Source: Granulosicoccus antarcticus IMCC3135 (lineage in GTDB: Bacteria > Pseudomonadota > Gammaproteobacteria > Granulosicoccales > Granulosicoccaceae). From it: 64,000 bases of DNA. A model generated the notes under the pieces. The model ran no database searches, was not told where the DNA came from, and saw only the letters and a program-made list of their open reading frames with translations. The position numbers were made by a program, and so were the translations under genes. The DNA lies in assembly GCF_002215215.1 (NCBI RefSeq), contig NZ_CP018632.1, forward strand, positions 186,501-250,500, read 5' to 3'. This document shows positions 53,704-62,208 of the stretch, one piece after another; position 1 is the first letter of the stretch, and every line of letters begins with the position of its first letter.

Positions 53704-55023
53704 TTAAATGGCATCCCCCATCACCAGATTCGGCAGCCAGGTGGCCAGTCCCGGAAAAATAGCCAGCAATATGATCGCCAGGATCATGCAGCCAACATAG
53801 GGCAAGGAACCCAGCAGAATCGTCTTCAACTTGATATCCGGTGCAATGCCGTTAATGACATACAGATTGAGTCCCACCGGTGGCGAGATCAGGCCGATCT
53901 CCATATTGATCGTCAGAATGACAGCAAACCAGTAGGGGTCAAACCCTGCGGTGGTAATGACCGGCAACAGCACAGGGGCTGCCATCAGGATCACGGCCAC
54001 GGGCGGCAGAAAAAAGCCTGCAACCAGCAAGAACACATTGATCAGAGCCATCAGTACCCAGCGGTTCACATCCAGATCACCAATAGCGGCGGCAATCGTC
54101 TGAGTGATATAGAGGCTGGAGAGCATATAGCTGAAGACCGCTGCCGCACCAATGATAAACAGGATCATGACGCTTTCGCGAGTCGAATCCCGCAGTACGA
54201 CCCACAGGGACTTCGGGCTCCACAAGCGATAGATGATGATGGCAATCAGCAGGCACAACAGGGCACCAACAGCAGCGGTCTCTGATGGGGTGGCCACACC
54301 GCCGTACATCGAATACAGCACACCGGCGATAATCAACAGGAAAGGCAGGACTCGAGGCAGTATCTCGAACTTTTCTTTCCAGCTGAAGCTGCGCGCCTCC
54401 AGTGCACCGCTGAACGCCTGTTGCCGCCAGGTGCTGTAGATAGACCAGGCCATGAACAGACCCATCAGTAGCAGTCCGGGAATGACACCTGCCAGAAACA
54501 AGCGGCCAATAGAGGTCTCGGTGGCAATGCCGTAGACGATCATGGTGACAGAGGGGGGAATGAGAATACCCAGCGTGCCGCCGGCCGCAATAGAGCCTGC
54601 CGCCACACCATCCGGATATCCGCGTTTGCGCATCTCGGGGATGCCCATCTTGCCGATCGCGGCACAGGTGGCAGGTGAGGAGCCGGACATGGCAGCAAAC
54701 AGGGCGCAGGCACCCAGATTGGATATCACCAGGCCACCGGGCACCCGTGTCAGCCAGCGATCCAGAGCCTCGTACAGATCGGCACCGGCGCGGGTCGAGG
54801 AGATGGCCGAGCCCATGATCACGAACATGGGGATGGACAACAGAGCAAAGCTGTTCAGGTCGCCGAAGAAGACTTCGGGCATCAGCTCCAGTGAGCGCAG
54901 ACCGTCAAAGGCGAACAGGAAGCCTGCCGAGACGATCAACAAGCCGGTGGCAACCGAGACACCGGAAAACAGGACGACGATGGTAATCAGGGCAACCAGT
55001 GCCCCCAGAGTCAACGGATCCAT
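53704..55023 (-). CDS. TRAP transporter large permease (DctM)
   Basis: 439 aa with about 12 membrane segments. AGADLYEALDRWLTRVPGGL, AMSGSSPATCAAIGKMGIPE, AAGGTLGILIPPSVTMIVYG and EIGLISPPVGLNLYVINGIA are family hallmarks. Its ATG overlaps the dctQ stop. Inner-membrane channel of the transporter in the dctPQM-lyase operon. Complete. Confidence 0.95.
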   Translation of the reverse strand: MDPLTLGALVALITIVVLFSGVSVATGLLIVSAGFLFAFDGLRSLELMPEVFFGDLNSFALLSIPMFVIMGSAISSTRAGADLYEALDRWLTRVPGGLVISNLGACALFAAMSGSSPATCAAIGKMGIPEMRKRGYPDGVAAGSIAAGGTLGILIPPSVTMIVYGIATETSIGRLFLAGVIPGLLLMGLFMAWSIYSTWRQQAFSGALEARSFSWKEKFEILPRVLPFLLIIAGVLYSMYGGVATPSETAAVGALLCLLIAIIIYRLWSPKSLWVVLRDSTRESVMILFIIGAAAVFSYMLSSLYITQTIAAAIGDLDVNRWVLMALINVFLLVAGFFLPPVAVILMAAPVLLPVITTAGFDPYWFAVILTINMEIGLISPPVGLNLYVINGIAPDIKLKTILLGSLPYVGCMILAIILLAIFPGLATWLPNLVMGDAI

Positions 55024-55598
55024 CAGTGTTTGCGCTCGTCAGTGTGCAAGGTATCCAGGCCTGTGGCGACGGCGACCAGATCCGCTATCAGTTGCAGGAT
55101 GAACAGGCCAAAGCCGACCGGCATGGCAAGGTAGGGAATCCACAGTCTCGGGCCCCACACGGTTTCAGAACGCCAGCCTTTCTCCCAGGTCACCAACCAC
55201 AGTTCAAGGCCATAGAAGAACATGATGCCCATGACGCCGATGGCGGCTACAAGCGTGACCATCGACAGGGCCTTGGCCGCCTTGGCGGGCAATAGCAGCG
55301 GTAATAGATCCACGCTGACATGACCACGCGCCCGCTGTACATAGGGTAAGCCGATCAGGGTTGCTGCAATCATCAGATAGATGACGGTTTCTGTCTGCCA
55401 GACCGTGGAGGCATTGTTGATCTTGCGTACCCAGATCATCTGGCAGGTCAGTAGTACGGCAATCAGAATCATGCTGGCCGAGACGGCTCCGCATACACCG
55501 GAGATTCTGTCTACCGTGCGCATCCACAAGGGACGAGGCAGGGAGCTTGCGTTCTCCTGCCTCGTGCTTGTGGTGTCTTGAGGTTTGTGATCAGTCAC
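55023..55598 (-). CDS. TRAP transporter small permease (DctQ)
   Basis: 191 aa, four membrane helices (around residues 35-55, 68-88, 110-130 and 155-178) with the pattern RARGHVSVDLLPL typical of DctQ. The N-terminus is a longer hydrophilic tail with Thr/Ser/Gln. It follows dctP by 12 nt and overlaps dctM. Confidence 0.9.
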   Translation of the reverse strand: MTDHKPQDTTSTRQENASSLPRPLWMRTVDRISGVCGAVSASMILIAVLLTCQMIWVRKINNASTVWQTETVIYLMIAATLIGLPYVQRARGHVSVDLLPLLLPAKAAKALSMVTLVAAIGVMGIMFFYGLELWLVTWEKGWRSETVWGPRLWIPYLAMPVGFGLFILQLIADLVAVATGLDTLHTDERKH

Positions 55599-55610
55599 GG
55601 TAGGGATCGA

Positions 55611-56609
55611 TTACTGGACTGACAAAGCCAGATCAAGCAGTTCCTGACCATCGGGGGTATCTTCGACAAAACTCTTGTAGGAGGACTCGGTCGCCATGGC
55701 ACGCCAGGCATCAAATTCCTCGGCGCTCATTTGCTTGATTTCAACCCCGGCTTCTGTGAAGACTCTGACAGACTCTGCATCCTCTTTCTTGGCCTCTTCA
55801 AGGTAGTAGGCCTGGGCATTGGCAGAGGCAGCGCGCAGTGCTTCCTGCTGAGCTTCGTTCAGGTCATCAAAGGCATCCTTGTTCATCAGCAAAGGCTGAT
55901 ACATGAACCACAGGGCGACATCGCCTGCTGGTGTATAGCACTTGACCTGTTCATACAAACGGTAGGAGACAAAGGAGGAGGATGAGGTATTGGCACCATC
56001 GAGTACGCCGGTCTGCATGGCGGTGTAGATCTCGGAGGAGGCCATGGAAGCAATGGAGCCACCGGCCTTGGCCAGCATCTGCTCGAAGGCTTTGCCTGCC
56101 GCTCGTAATTGCATACCAGCGACATCATCAGGGCTGGAGATACATTTGTCCTTGCCTGCAAAACCACCGGCCAGATAGCCATGCACCAATACCATCACAT
56201 CGTCTTCTGCCATGATGGATTCGATACGCTGCATGAATTCAGAGTCGTTCATGCGCGCTGCATGATCGTGGTTCTTGATCAGACCTGGCATCAGTGTCAG
56301 GTTGTAGGCAGGCTGTTGTCCGCCCGCGTAGGACAGCGGTAGAACAGTCATGTCCAACTGACCGCGAGACAGCGGCTTGTATTGTTCTGTGGCAGGAAAC
56401 AGGGATTTGGATGGAAATATCTTGATATCCAGATCCACATCGGCTGCCGCTACTTCATCGGCCACCATTTGTGCCACTTTGTGGCGAATGTCATTGGTTG
56501 ACCACTGATGCGATAAACGCAGCTCCGTGGCGCTGGCGATGCCACTTGTAAGCCCGAAAACGCAAAGGCTGGACATCAGCAATCGGTTGAGAGTCGGATT
56601 CTTTTTCAT
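55611..56609 (-). CDS. TRAP transporter substrate-binding protein (DctP)
   Basis: 332 aa. Sec signal peptide (hydrophobic residues 9-24, likely cut at ASA-TEL). The receptor fold is shown by PSKSLFPATEQYKPLSRGQL and GMQLRAAGKAFEQMLAKAGG, in which the conserved Arg would contact the ligand carboxylate, and by SEIYTAMQTGVLDGANTSSS. First gene of the operon; the promoter region carries a GntR-type palindrome at 56690. The ligand may be DMSP or another organic acid, inferred from the neighbour. Confidence 0.92.
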   Translation of the reverse strand: MKKNPTLNRLLMSSLCVFGLTSGIASATELRLSHQWSTNDIRHKVAQMVADEVAAADVDLDIKIFPSKSLFPATEQYKPLSRGQLDMTVLPLSYAGGQQPAYNLTLMPGLIKNHDHAARMNDSEFMQRIESIMAEDDVMVLVHGYLAGGFAGKDKCISSPDDVAGMQLRAAGKAFEQMLAKAGGSIASMASSEIYTAMQTGVLDGANTSSSSFVSYRLYEQVKCYTPAGDVALWFMYQPLLMNKDAFDDLNEAQQEALRAASANAQAYYLEEAKKEDAESVRVFTEAGVEIKQMSAEEFDAWRAMATESSYKSFVEDTPDGQELLDLALSVQ

Positions 56610-56686
56610 ATTCCACCTTCCAGTTTATGAGACGCCGCGACTTGGTAGGTCACCACACACAAGAGAAGTGTTATGGTTGGCGCTAA

Positions 56687-56707
56687 GGTTTGTATACAAT
56701 ATATGAC
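56687..56707. promoter_or_regulatory. Palindromic operator upstream of dctP operon
   Basis: Centre TTGTATACAA (56690-56699) is a perfect palindrome, embedded in a 21-nt stretch that recurs unchanged at 57246-57266 before the GntR gene. GntR/FCD regulators often bind such sites. It lies about 80 nt before the dctP start and could control both divergent genes. Confidence 0.7.
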
Positions 56708-56771
56708 GCCTTGAATGCAAGTTTTAACGACGTCCGTTTTGCTCCTCCACGCCTTCACCGGTTGCAAAAAT

Positions 56772-57080
56772 ATGCTGGAATTAAGACCCAATTGCGAGTG
56801 CTGTGACAGGGATCTACCGCCTGAATCTACAGAGGCGATGATATGCACCTATGAATGTACGTTCTGTAAGCAGTGCGTCGATGAGGTGCTCCACAATGTA
56901 TGTCCCAATTGCGGTGGAGGCTTTGTTTCTCGACCCTTTCGCCCAAGAATCGCCCGTCGGCAGGGCGTCAGTCTTGAACACCAGCCGGCCTCAACCAAGC
57001 GGGTTCAGACACGCTACAGCCTGGATGAACTGAAGGAGTTTTGTGAAAAGACCAGGCACCTGCAGCCTGAAGAGCGATAG
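56772..57080 (+). CDS. DUF1272 family zinc-binding protein
   Basis: 102 aa. MLELRPNCECCDRDLPPEST, ICTYECTFCKQCVDEVLHNV and CPNCGGGF: four Cys pairs typical of DUF1272, a small metal-binding protein of unknown role. The C-terminal 45 residues extend beyond the usual length. ATG 56772 chosen because the family begins at MLELRPNC; no clear ribosome site. Divergent from the TRAP operon. Confidence 0.88.
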   Translation: MLELRPNCECCDRDLPPESTEAMICTYECTFCKQCVDEVLHNVCPNCGGGFVSRPFRPRIARRQGVSLEHQPASTKRVQTRYSLDELKEFCEKTRHLQPEER

Positions 57081-57245
57081 GTCGAAAAGTTGATATCAAC
57101 TGGAAATGCAGCAGCGCTCTAGCCGAGTCCAGATCATTGAACGGGCGGCAAGAGCAGGTTGGTGATACCGAGGCCGGTCGCCTCTCAAAGTGAATAGCAT
57201 CTGCCGCTGCAAGGCCCATTTATAGAGATATTATGGATGGCACAC

Positions 57246-57266
57246 GGTTTGTATACAATATATGAC
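57246..57266. promoter_or_regulatory. Palindromic operator upstream of the GntR gene
   Basis: TTGTATACAA at 57249-57258 with the same flanks as at 56687. About 70 nt before the GntR start, so autoregulation is likely. Confidence 0.7.
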
Positions 57267-57327
57267 CCTTGGAGTGCAATTCTTGAAGTAGTATTTATCC
57301 AGATGATTCAACTTCAGATTAAACGGT

Positions 57328-58047
57328 ATGGCTGGAAAACCCGACGTGCGAAAGGAAAACACTACAGCTGGGGTTGAACCCGCTGTTCGCCCCGCCATGC
57401 AGATACGCGAGCAGATCGAGCAGGATATTCTGCTCGGCGAACTGCCCCTAGGGTATCGTCTGGACGAGCAGCAACTGGCTGATCGATTCTGTGTGTCGCG
57501 CACCCCGGTCAGAGAAGCTCTGCAGCTGTTGATCGCATCCGGCCTGGTGGAGCATCGGCCTAACCGAGGGGCGTTTGTACATACCCCCTCACTGACAGAC
57601 CTGCTGGAGATGTTCGAGGTCATGGCCGAGCTTGAGGCCATGTGCGGTCGACTGGCAACGCGGCGTGCTACACAGGAAGATATTCAGGAACTGCAAGCGC
57701 TGGGACGTGACTGTGAGGCCGCCTTGAAGGGCGGTGATAGCAACCACTACTATCGTGAGAACGAGCGCCTGCATCAGGCTTTATACCGTATGTCCGGAAA
57801 TCGTTTTCTGGCGGCGCAAGCCTCCTCATTGCACCATCAGCTGCAGGCCTATCGACGTCTGCAGCTACGTGTCCCTTATCGTATGCGGCAATCGATGAGC
57901 GAGCACGAGGAGATCATTGTTGCCATTGCAGCTGGCGATGTTGGGCGCGTCGAAGTGGCCATTCGCCAGCATATTTCGATTCAGGGAGAGCGGTTCAACG
58001 ATTTGCTGTCTTCACAGAGACAGCAAAACGATAAGGTCAGATCCTGA
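57328..58047 (+). CDS. GntR family regulator, FCD subfamily
   Basis: 239 aa. The N-terminal winged helix has IREQIEQDILLGELPLGYRL, LADRFCVSRTPVREALQLLI and VEHRPNRGAFV. The C-terminal FCD ligand domain follows (EMFEVMAELEAMCGRLATRR, then NERLHQALYRMSGN, SEHEEIIVAIAAGD, IRQHI), with Asp/His residues that often bind a metal. It likely responds to a carboxylate and represses the TRAP-lyase operon and itself through the repeated TTGTATACAA sites. Confidence 0.92.
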   Translation: MAGKPDVRKENTTAGVEPAVRPAMQIREQIEQDILLGELPLGYRLDEQQLADRFCVSRTPVREALQLLIASGLVEHRPNRGAFVHTPSLTDLLEMFEVMAELEAMCGRLATRRATQEDIQELQALGRDCEAALKGGDSNHYYRENERLHQALYRMSGNRFLAAQASSLHHQLQAYRRLQLRVPYRMRQSMSEHEEIIVAIAAGDVGRVEVAIRQHISIQGERFNDLLSSQRQQNDKVRS

Positions 58048-58115
58048 ATCACTGAATTCTGGAACTTCAGAACCGTAGAGCCTTGAGACTCCAGAACTCA
58101 GGGCTTGCTGATTTT

Positions 58116-59489
58116 CTAGGAAGCAGGGGGTAGCAATACGGTTTTCAGATTCATGAATTCGTGCAGCCCATAAGGTCCCAGCTCCCGACCATGGCCCGAA
58201 CGCTTGATGCCACCAAAAGGCGCCTCAGGTGAGGAGGCGACAATCTGATTGACAGCGGTCATGCCCGCTTCGATATCACGGATAAAGCGCTCTTGTTCGG
58301 CAGGCTCGGTGGTCCACACCGAAGAGCCCAGTCCGAAGGGAATGTCATTGGCAAGTTTGATGGCTTCATCAATATCAGCCACTTTAAAGGCCATCATCAC
58401 CGGCCCGAATATCTCCTCGGCCATCAGGTCACTGCTGGGTGGTACATTCACCAGAATACCCGGAGACATGAAGGCACCGTCGCCCGGCAACGCTTCGCCA
58501 CCGAACAGCAGGGTGGCTCCGGCTTTTTTCGCAGACTCCAGCTGTGACAGCACCGTGTCCCGTTGTTCAAAGCTCGACAGGGGGCCCATGTCGGTGTTGG
58601 CATCCATGGGGTCACCGGTGGTCACCGCTTTCATGGCTTCCGAATACTTCTCCAGAAATGCGTCATGGATGTCAGCATGCACAATCAGACGTTTGGCGCA
58701 GATACAGGACTGTCCCGTGTTCTGGATACGGCCTGTGACCGCTTTGCTGACCGCATCGTCCAAGTCTGCTGATGGCATGACAATGAACGGGTCAGAGCCG
58801 CCCAGTTCCAGTACGACTTTTTTCAAATGGCGTCCGGCTTGCTCGGCAACAGCCATCCCTGCGCCTTCGCTTCCTGTCAGTGTGACAGCGACAATACGTT
58901 CATCGGCAATGATGTCGGCAACCGCTCCAGACTTGATGGCAAGATTCTGAAACAGGCCTTCTGGGCCGTCAGCCGCCAGCACCATCTCTTCCATCAAGGC
59001 TCCAACGCCCTGCACAATACTGGCATGCTTCAACAGTCCGACATTGCCGGCCATGATGGTGGGTGCCAGAAAACGTACAGCCTGCCAGAAGGGGAAGTTC
59101 CACGGCATGACGGCCAGTACCGGGCCCTGCGGCAACCATTGGGCAAGCGCTTTGTTGCCGTTGCTCAGCTCTATGTTCTCAGGCTCCAGCATAGCGGGGC
59201 CATGCTCGGCGTAATAACGAAAAGCCGCGGCGCACTTTTGCACTTCGGCCACCGAGGAGGCGTAGGTTTTACCCATCTCCTGGGTTGCCATTGTTGCCAG
59301 TCGATCTTTCTGGGATTCGTACTGATCGGCCAGTCGGTTCAACAGAGCTGAACGTTCTTCCAGGCTCGATGTTCGCCATTGCTGATAAGCCGTTGCGGCC
59401 TTGTCGAGTTTCTCTTCGATCTGTGCGGCAGTCAGTTCTTCGTGAGTGCTTATCTGCTGACCCGTCGCCGGGTTGGTGCTGGTGAACAT
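58116..59489 (-). CDS. NAD(P)-dependent aldehyde dehydrogenase (succinate-semialdehyde type)
   Basis: 457 aa, cytoplasmic. Catalytic Cys in NTGQSCICAKR, general-base Glu in VVLELGGSDPF, and the Asn of MPWNFPFWQ are in place, along with the C-terminal APFGGIKRSGHGREL. It resembles GabD/Sad-type enzymes of the shorter class, which oxidise succinate semialdehyde or similar aldehydes. It faces the GntR gene tail to tail and might oxidise an aldehyde from the same pathway, but the operon relation is not shown. Complete; frame ends LLPPAS. Confidence 0.93.
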   Translation of the reverse strand: MFTSTNPATGQQISTHEELTAAQIEEKLDKAATAYQQWRTSSLEERSALLNRLADQYESQKDRLATMATQEMGKTYASSVAEVQKCAAAFRYYAEHGPAMLEPENIELSNGNKALAQWLPQGPVLAVMPWNFPFWQAVRFLAPTIMAGNVGLLKHASIVQGVGALMEEMVLAADGPEGLFQNLAIKSGAVADIIADERIVAVTLTGSEGAGMAVAEQAGRHLKKVVLELGGSDPFIVMPSADLDDAVSKAVTGRIQNTGQSCICAKRLIVHADIHDAFLEKYSEAMKAVTTGDPMDANTDMGPLSSFEQRDTVLSQLESAKKAGATLLFGGEALPGDGAFMSPGILVNVPPSSDLMAEEIFGPVMMAFKVADIDEAIKLANDIPFGLGSSVWTTEPAEQERFIRDIEAGMTAVNQIVASSPEAPFGGIKRSGHGRELGPYGLHEFMNLKTVLLPPAS

Positions 59490-59916
59490 GCAATCTCCTG
59501 TAGATGTTTATCGGCAAGATAATCGGTGAAAAGTATTTGCATGAGTCAGAGGTAGGCACCTGCAACCATGCACAGTCTTCAAACAATACCGGTGAAGATC
59601 CTGCGATAACGAGACAGGTAAATGTTCTACAGTTGCGCTCTTGGGAGGCTGTCCAGGATATCGCCCACCTCAGGAACTGGACCATCTGGTGTCCGAAGCT
59701 GTATTTCGCTGGATTGCGAGCAAGTCAGGCAGGTATGGTCTGCTTTCGGCCGAGGCCGGTAGTACATTGGATAAAAAGCTGTGGGTCTGCAAAGTGCTTG
59801 TAGCGGGCTGTCGCATCTGATTTGCCGGAATTCGCCTGTCGGTCAGCAATCGGCCAAGAGCAGGAATAGGCGTCTTGCCTGCGACGGTCTGCTTTCCAGC
59901 AAATCACAGGGCTTAC

Positions 59917-59954
59917 AAAAGGTGAACAGTTCTCTGGCGAAGTGTTCACCTTTT
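59917..59954. repeat. GTGAACA hairpin, copy 1
   Basis: AAAAGGTGAACA and TGTTCACCTTTT form a perfect 12-bp stem around a 14-nt loop. Ends with TTTT, so it could terminate transcription in either direction. Confidence 0.75.
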
Positions 59955-60028
59955 GGCCTTGCTGACCAAGGCTACGAGGCATGAACGGTGTAAGTATGCG
60001 GTTGTGGATTTGACAGGTTCAGTTAAAA

Positions 60029-60058
60029 AGTGAACACTTCCTTATCAAACTGTTCACT
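60029..60058. repeat. GTGAACA hairpin, copy 2
   Basis: AGTGAACA and TGTTCACT, 8-bp stem, 14-nt loop, ending 21 nt before the lipoprotein start. Same core as copies 1 and 3, same loop size as copy 1. Confidence 0.65.
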
Positions 60059-60079
60059 CTCCAATACACGGAAGATTTA

Positions 60080-60967
60080 ATGAAACTATATTTCCTGGTG
60101 GCTTTGTGCACCATGCTTTTAGCAAGCTGTAGTAGCAGTTCTTCTACTCAAGACAGTGAAGTGGATACTACTTTGACAGGTGTGTTTTTGGATAGTGCAG
60201 TAGAAGGTGTTTCCTACAATACCGAAACCCTCTCTGGAGTGACCAACGAAAATGGAGAGTTTCAATACGTAGAAGGCGAAAGCGTTACATTTTCTGTTGG
60301 AGATCTAAGTTTTCCACTAATTAGTGCCATGGAAACTGTTACCCCTATTGACATGTCTGAGGCTAGGAGCATCTACGACAACGTGGTTGTGAACACTATT
60401 GTTCTCCTCCAATCTCTAGACGTTGACGCTAACCCAAGTAATGGTATCGAAATATCAGATCAAGCCGCTGCTGCAAGTGCTGCAGCGATCGACTTGAACG
60501 TAGCCCCTTCAGAATTCTCACAAAACCCAGACGTCGTTAACTTAATTGCAAATTCAGGCTCATCCAACACGAGCTTGATTCCCGCAGAAGTCGCATTGGT
60601 TCATTTTCAAATGACGCTCGTTGGTACAGGGGAGCTACAATCTTTGACTAGACTTGAATACACAAATTTGATGATTGGAAGCACTGCTGATTTTGCATCC
60701 GGTTCAAAAATATACTATCGCTCCGACGGCGTGAAATTCTCAAGAAGGTTAAACGGTGATGAATACCAAGGAACTTGGTCTCTTGATTCGAACGGATTGA
60801 TTTGTGAAGAGATTAGAGGTGGTGAGTCAACTTACTGCATCGCGGATGCAGAGAATTACCTGATGACTAAGAATCCAGCAGTTGGCAGTTACAATTATTC
60901 AGAAACAGGTTTTGTTAGTGGTGTAACTATAACCACTGGCAACACACTCGGTTTATCTGGACCGTAG
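60080..60967 (+). CDS. Lipoprotein with a short surface-type repeat domain
   Basis: 295 aa. The signal ends LLASC, so it is lipidated, followed by a Ser-rich linker. GVFLDSAVEGVSYNTETLSG and VTNENGEFQYVEGESVTFSV match a beta domain found at the start of many bacterial surface lipoproteins. The rest (DVVNLIANSGSSNTSLIPAE to GTWSLDSNGLICEEIRGG) has a small lipocalin-like pattern. Envelope function, not further defined. Single gene between two GTGAACA hairpins. Confidence 0.75.
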   Translation: MKLYFLVALCTMLLASCSSSSSTQDSEVDTTLTGVFLDSAVEGVSYNTETLSGVTNENGEFQYVEGESVTFSVGDLSFPLISAMETVTPIDMSEARSIYDNVVVNTIVLLQSLDVDANPSNGIEISDQAAAASAAAIDLNVAPSEFSQNPDVVNLIANSGSSNTSLIPAEVALVHFQMTLVGTGELQSLTRLEYTNLMIGSTADFASGSKIYYRSDGVKFSRRLNGDEYQGTWSLDSNGLICEEIRGGESTYCIADAENYLMTKNPAVGSYNYSETGFVSGVTITTGNTLGLSGP

Positions 60968-61045
60968 TCGAGGTTGTGATTCGAGTCATATCTACCTCAC
61001 CGTTAGTGTTTACCAATCAGCTGTTAGAACTCAGGAAAAATTACT

Positions 61046-61438
61046 GTGAAAATTATTCGGATATTGTCTTTGACAACGGCTTGCCTCGTCTCTGGTTGTG
61101 CGGCAAATAGTGAAGTAAAAGAAATCGAGATAGATCTAGTAGCGTTGACAAAAATACAATTGCAAGAGTTACTGGTGAACCATACGTTCCCTTTCTCAAA
61201 AGGAGGTATGTTTTTCGAGTCTGATACAGTTGCGACTGTGCATTGGGATGGGGAAAATGAAGACACGATCTGGTATGCAACCGAAGATAGTACGTTTTGC
61301 TATACCGCAGAGGTATTCGGTGGCGCAGAGGAATGCTTGGGCTTGAAAAAGACAGCTTCAGGGGATTATTTGCGTGAATTTGAAGGAAAGACAATTCCTG
61401 TCAAAGCATCTGACATAAAGGAAGGGAAAACTTTCTAG
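61046..61438 (+). CDS. Small lipoprotein, DUF995-like
   Basis: 130 aa from GTG 61046 with AGGA 9 nt upstream. The lipobox is LVSGC. The mature part, LQELLVNHTFPFSKGGMFFE followed by DGENEDTIWYATEDSTFCYT and a second Cys at AEECLG, recalls DUF995-type small envelope proteins, which bind no known ligand. It ends 11 nt before the third GTGAACA hairpin. Confidence 0.75.
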   Translation: MKIIRILSLTTACLVSGCAANSEVKEIEIDLVALTKIQLQELLVNHTFPFSKGGMFFESDTVATVHWDGENEDTIWYATEDSTFCYTAEVFGGAEECLGLKKTASGDYLREFEGKTIPVKASDIKEGKTF

Positions 61439-61838
61439 AATCAACCTGAAGGTGAACACTTTCCCCAGCAATCAGTTCACCTTTCCGATCTATAAACCGG
61501 ACTGTCATCAACATCTGACGAACAGCCGAATTGGGTCGATACCGGGAGTTGCCTTCGACGTGCGATCCATGTCCGCGACGGTCCGTAAAGAGGACTTTCC
61601 GGACCGTTGTACACCGATCAGTGAACCGTATTTCGGCCGGCCTGCATCAGGGTGGTCATCATAGGTAATGCAGAAAATTCGTGATTTCCAAAGCCTGCGT
61701 TTACGTCTCCGTTGGAGACTCCAGTGGCAGACTGGTTCTCGTAGACACCTGACGCCACCAATGCCTCTATAACTGTCAGGCCGCTAGTGACAGCCCGATC
61801 AGGTCGATTGCTGACGTGTGCCGCTTTTCATTCAAAGA
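61439..61838. other. Intergenic with third hairpin
   Basis: Holds hairpin copy 3 and otherwise no gene that I can support. Confidence 0.4.
61449..61483. repeat. GTGAACA hairpin, copy 3
   Basis: AAGGTGAAC and GTTCACCTT form a 9-bp stem, 17-nt loop, just after the stop of the small lipoprotein gene. Likely its terminator, or a member of a dispersed hairpin family. Confidence 0.7.
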
Positions 61839-62207
61839 CTATTCGCAAATTGCGAATCGAGCATCGAACTCTGGCGCCTGGAAAAATTTCAGGCGAAAGT
61901 CGTCAACATCATTCTGTACAGTGAGGTTGTAGTCGCTGTTCAGCTCTTCATTGTACGGAGCACCCTTGTCCCCTGACGCTACGCGGTTGAAATCGCCAGT
62001 CAGGATATTGTTCTCGATTTGACACGCATCGTAGTTACCTCTGAAGTTCCCGCCGAACTGGATCCAATTGTCGTTATAGTGAACGTAATAACCGCCAAAC
62101 TCGCATTTTAAACCCTGAAAGCCGTGTACCATTTTTACGCTCCAGGTGGTGTGGTTAGAAGGCTTTCGCAGTGCCAAGTATGACTTTTTCCGGTTGATAT
62201 CTGCCAT
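61839..62207 (-). CDS. Hypothetical protein
   Basis: 122 aa from ATG 62207. No signal peptide. The middle, VKMVHGFQGLKCEFGGYYVH and WIQFGGNFRGNYDACQIENN, is beta-rich with two Cys. No family found. The frame is compact and starts right after the decarboxylase stop, so both may be cotranscribed. Confidence 0.6.
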   Translation of the reverse strand: MADINRKKSYLALRKPSNHTTWSVKMVHGFQGLKCEFGGYYVHYNDNWIQFGGNFRGNYDACQIENNILTGDFNRVASGDKGAPYNEELNSDYNLTVQNDVDDFRLKFFQAPEFDARFAICE

Positions 62208-62208
62208 T

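Larger units (their letters stand above)
59490..60079. other. Intergenic with two hairpin repeats
   Basis: No supportable gene. Two stem-loops of the GTGAACA type stand at 59917-59954 and 60029-60058, the second directly before the lipoprotein gene. Promoter elements could not be picked with confidence. Confidence 0.4.

Noticed and set aside
57081-57245. Search for a small RNA or tRNA before the GntR gene
   Set aside because: No cloverleaf and no promoter-terminator pair seen.
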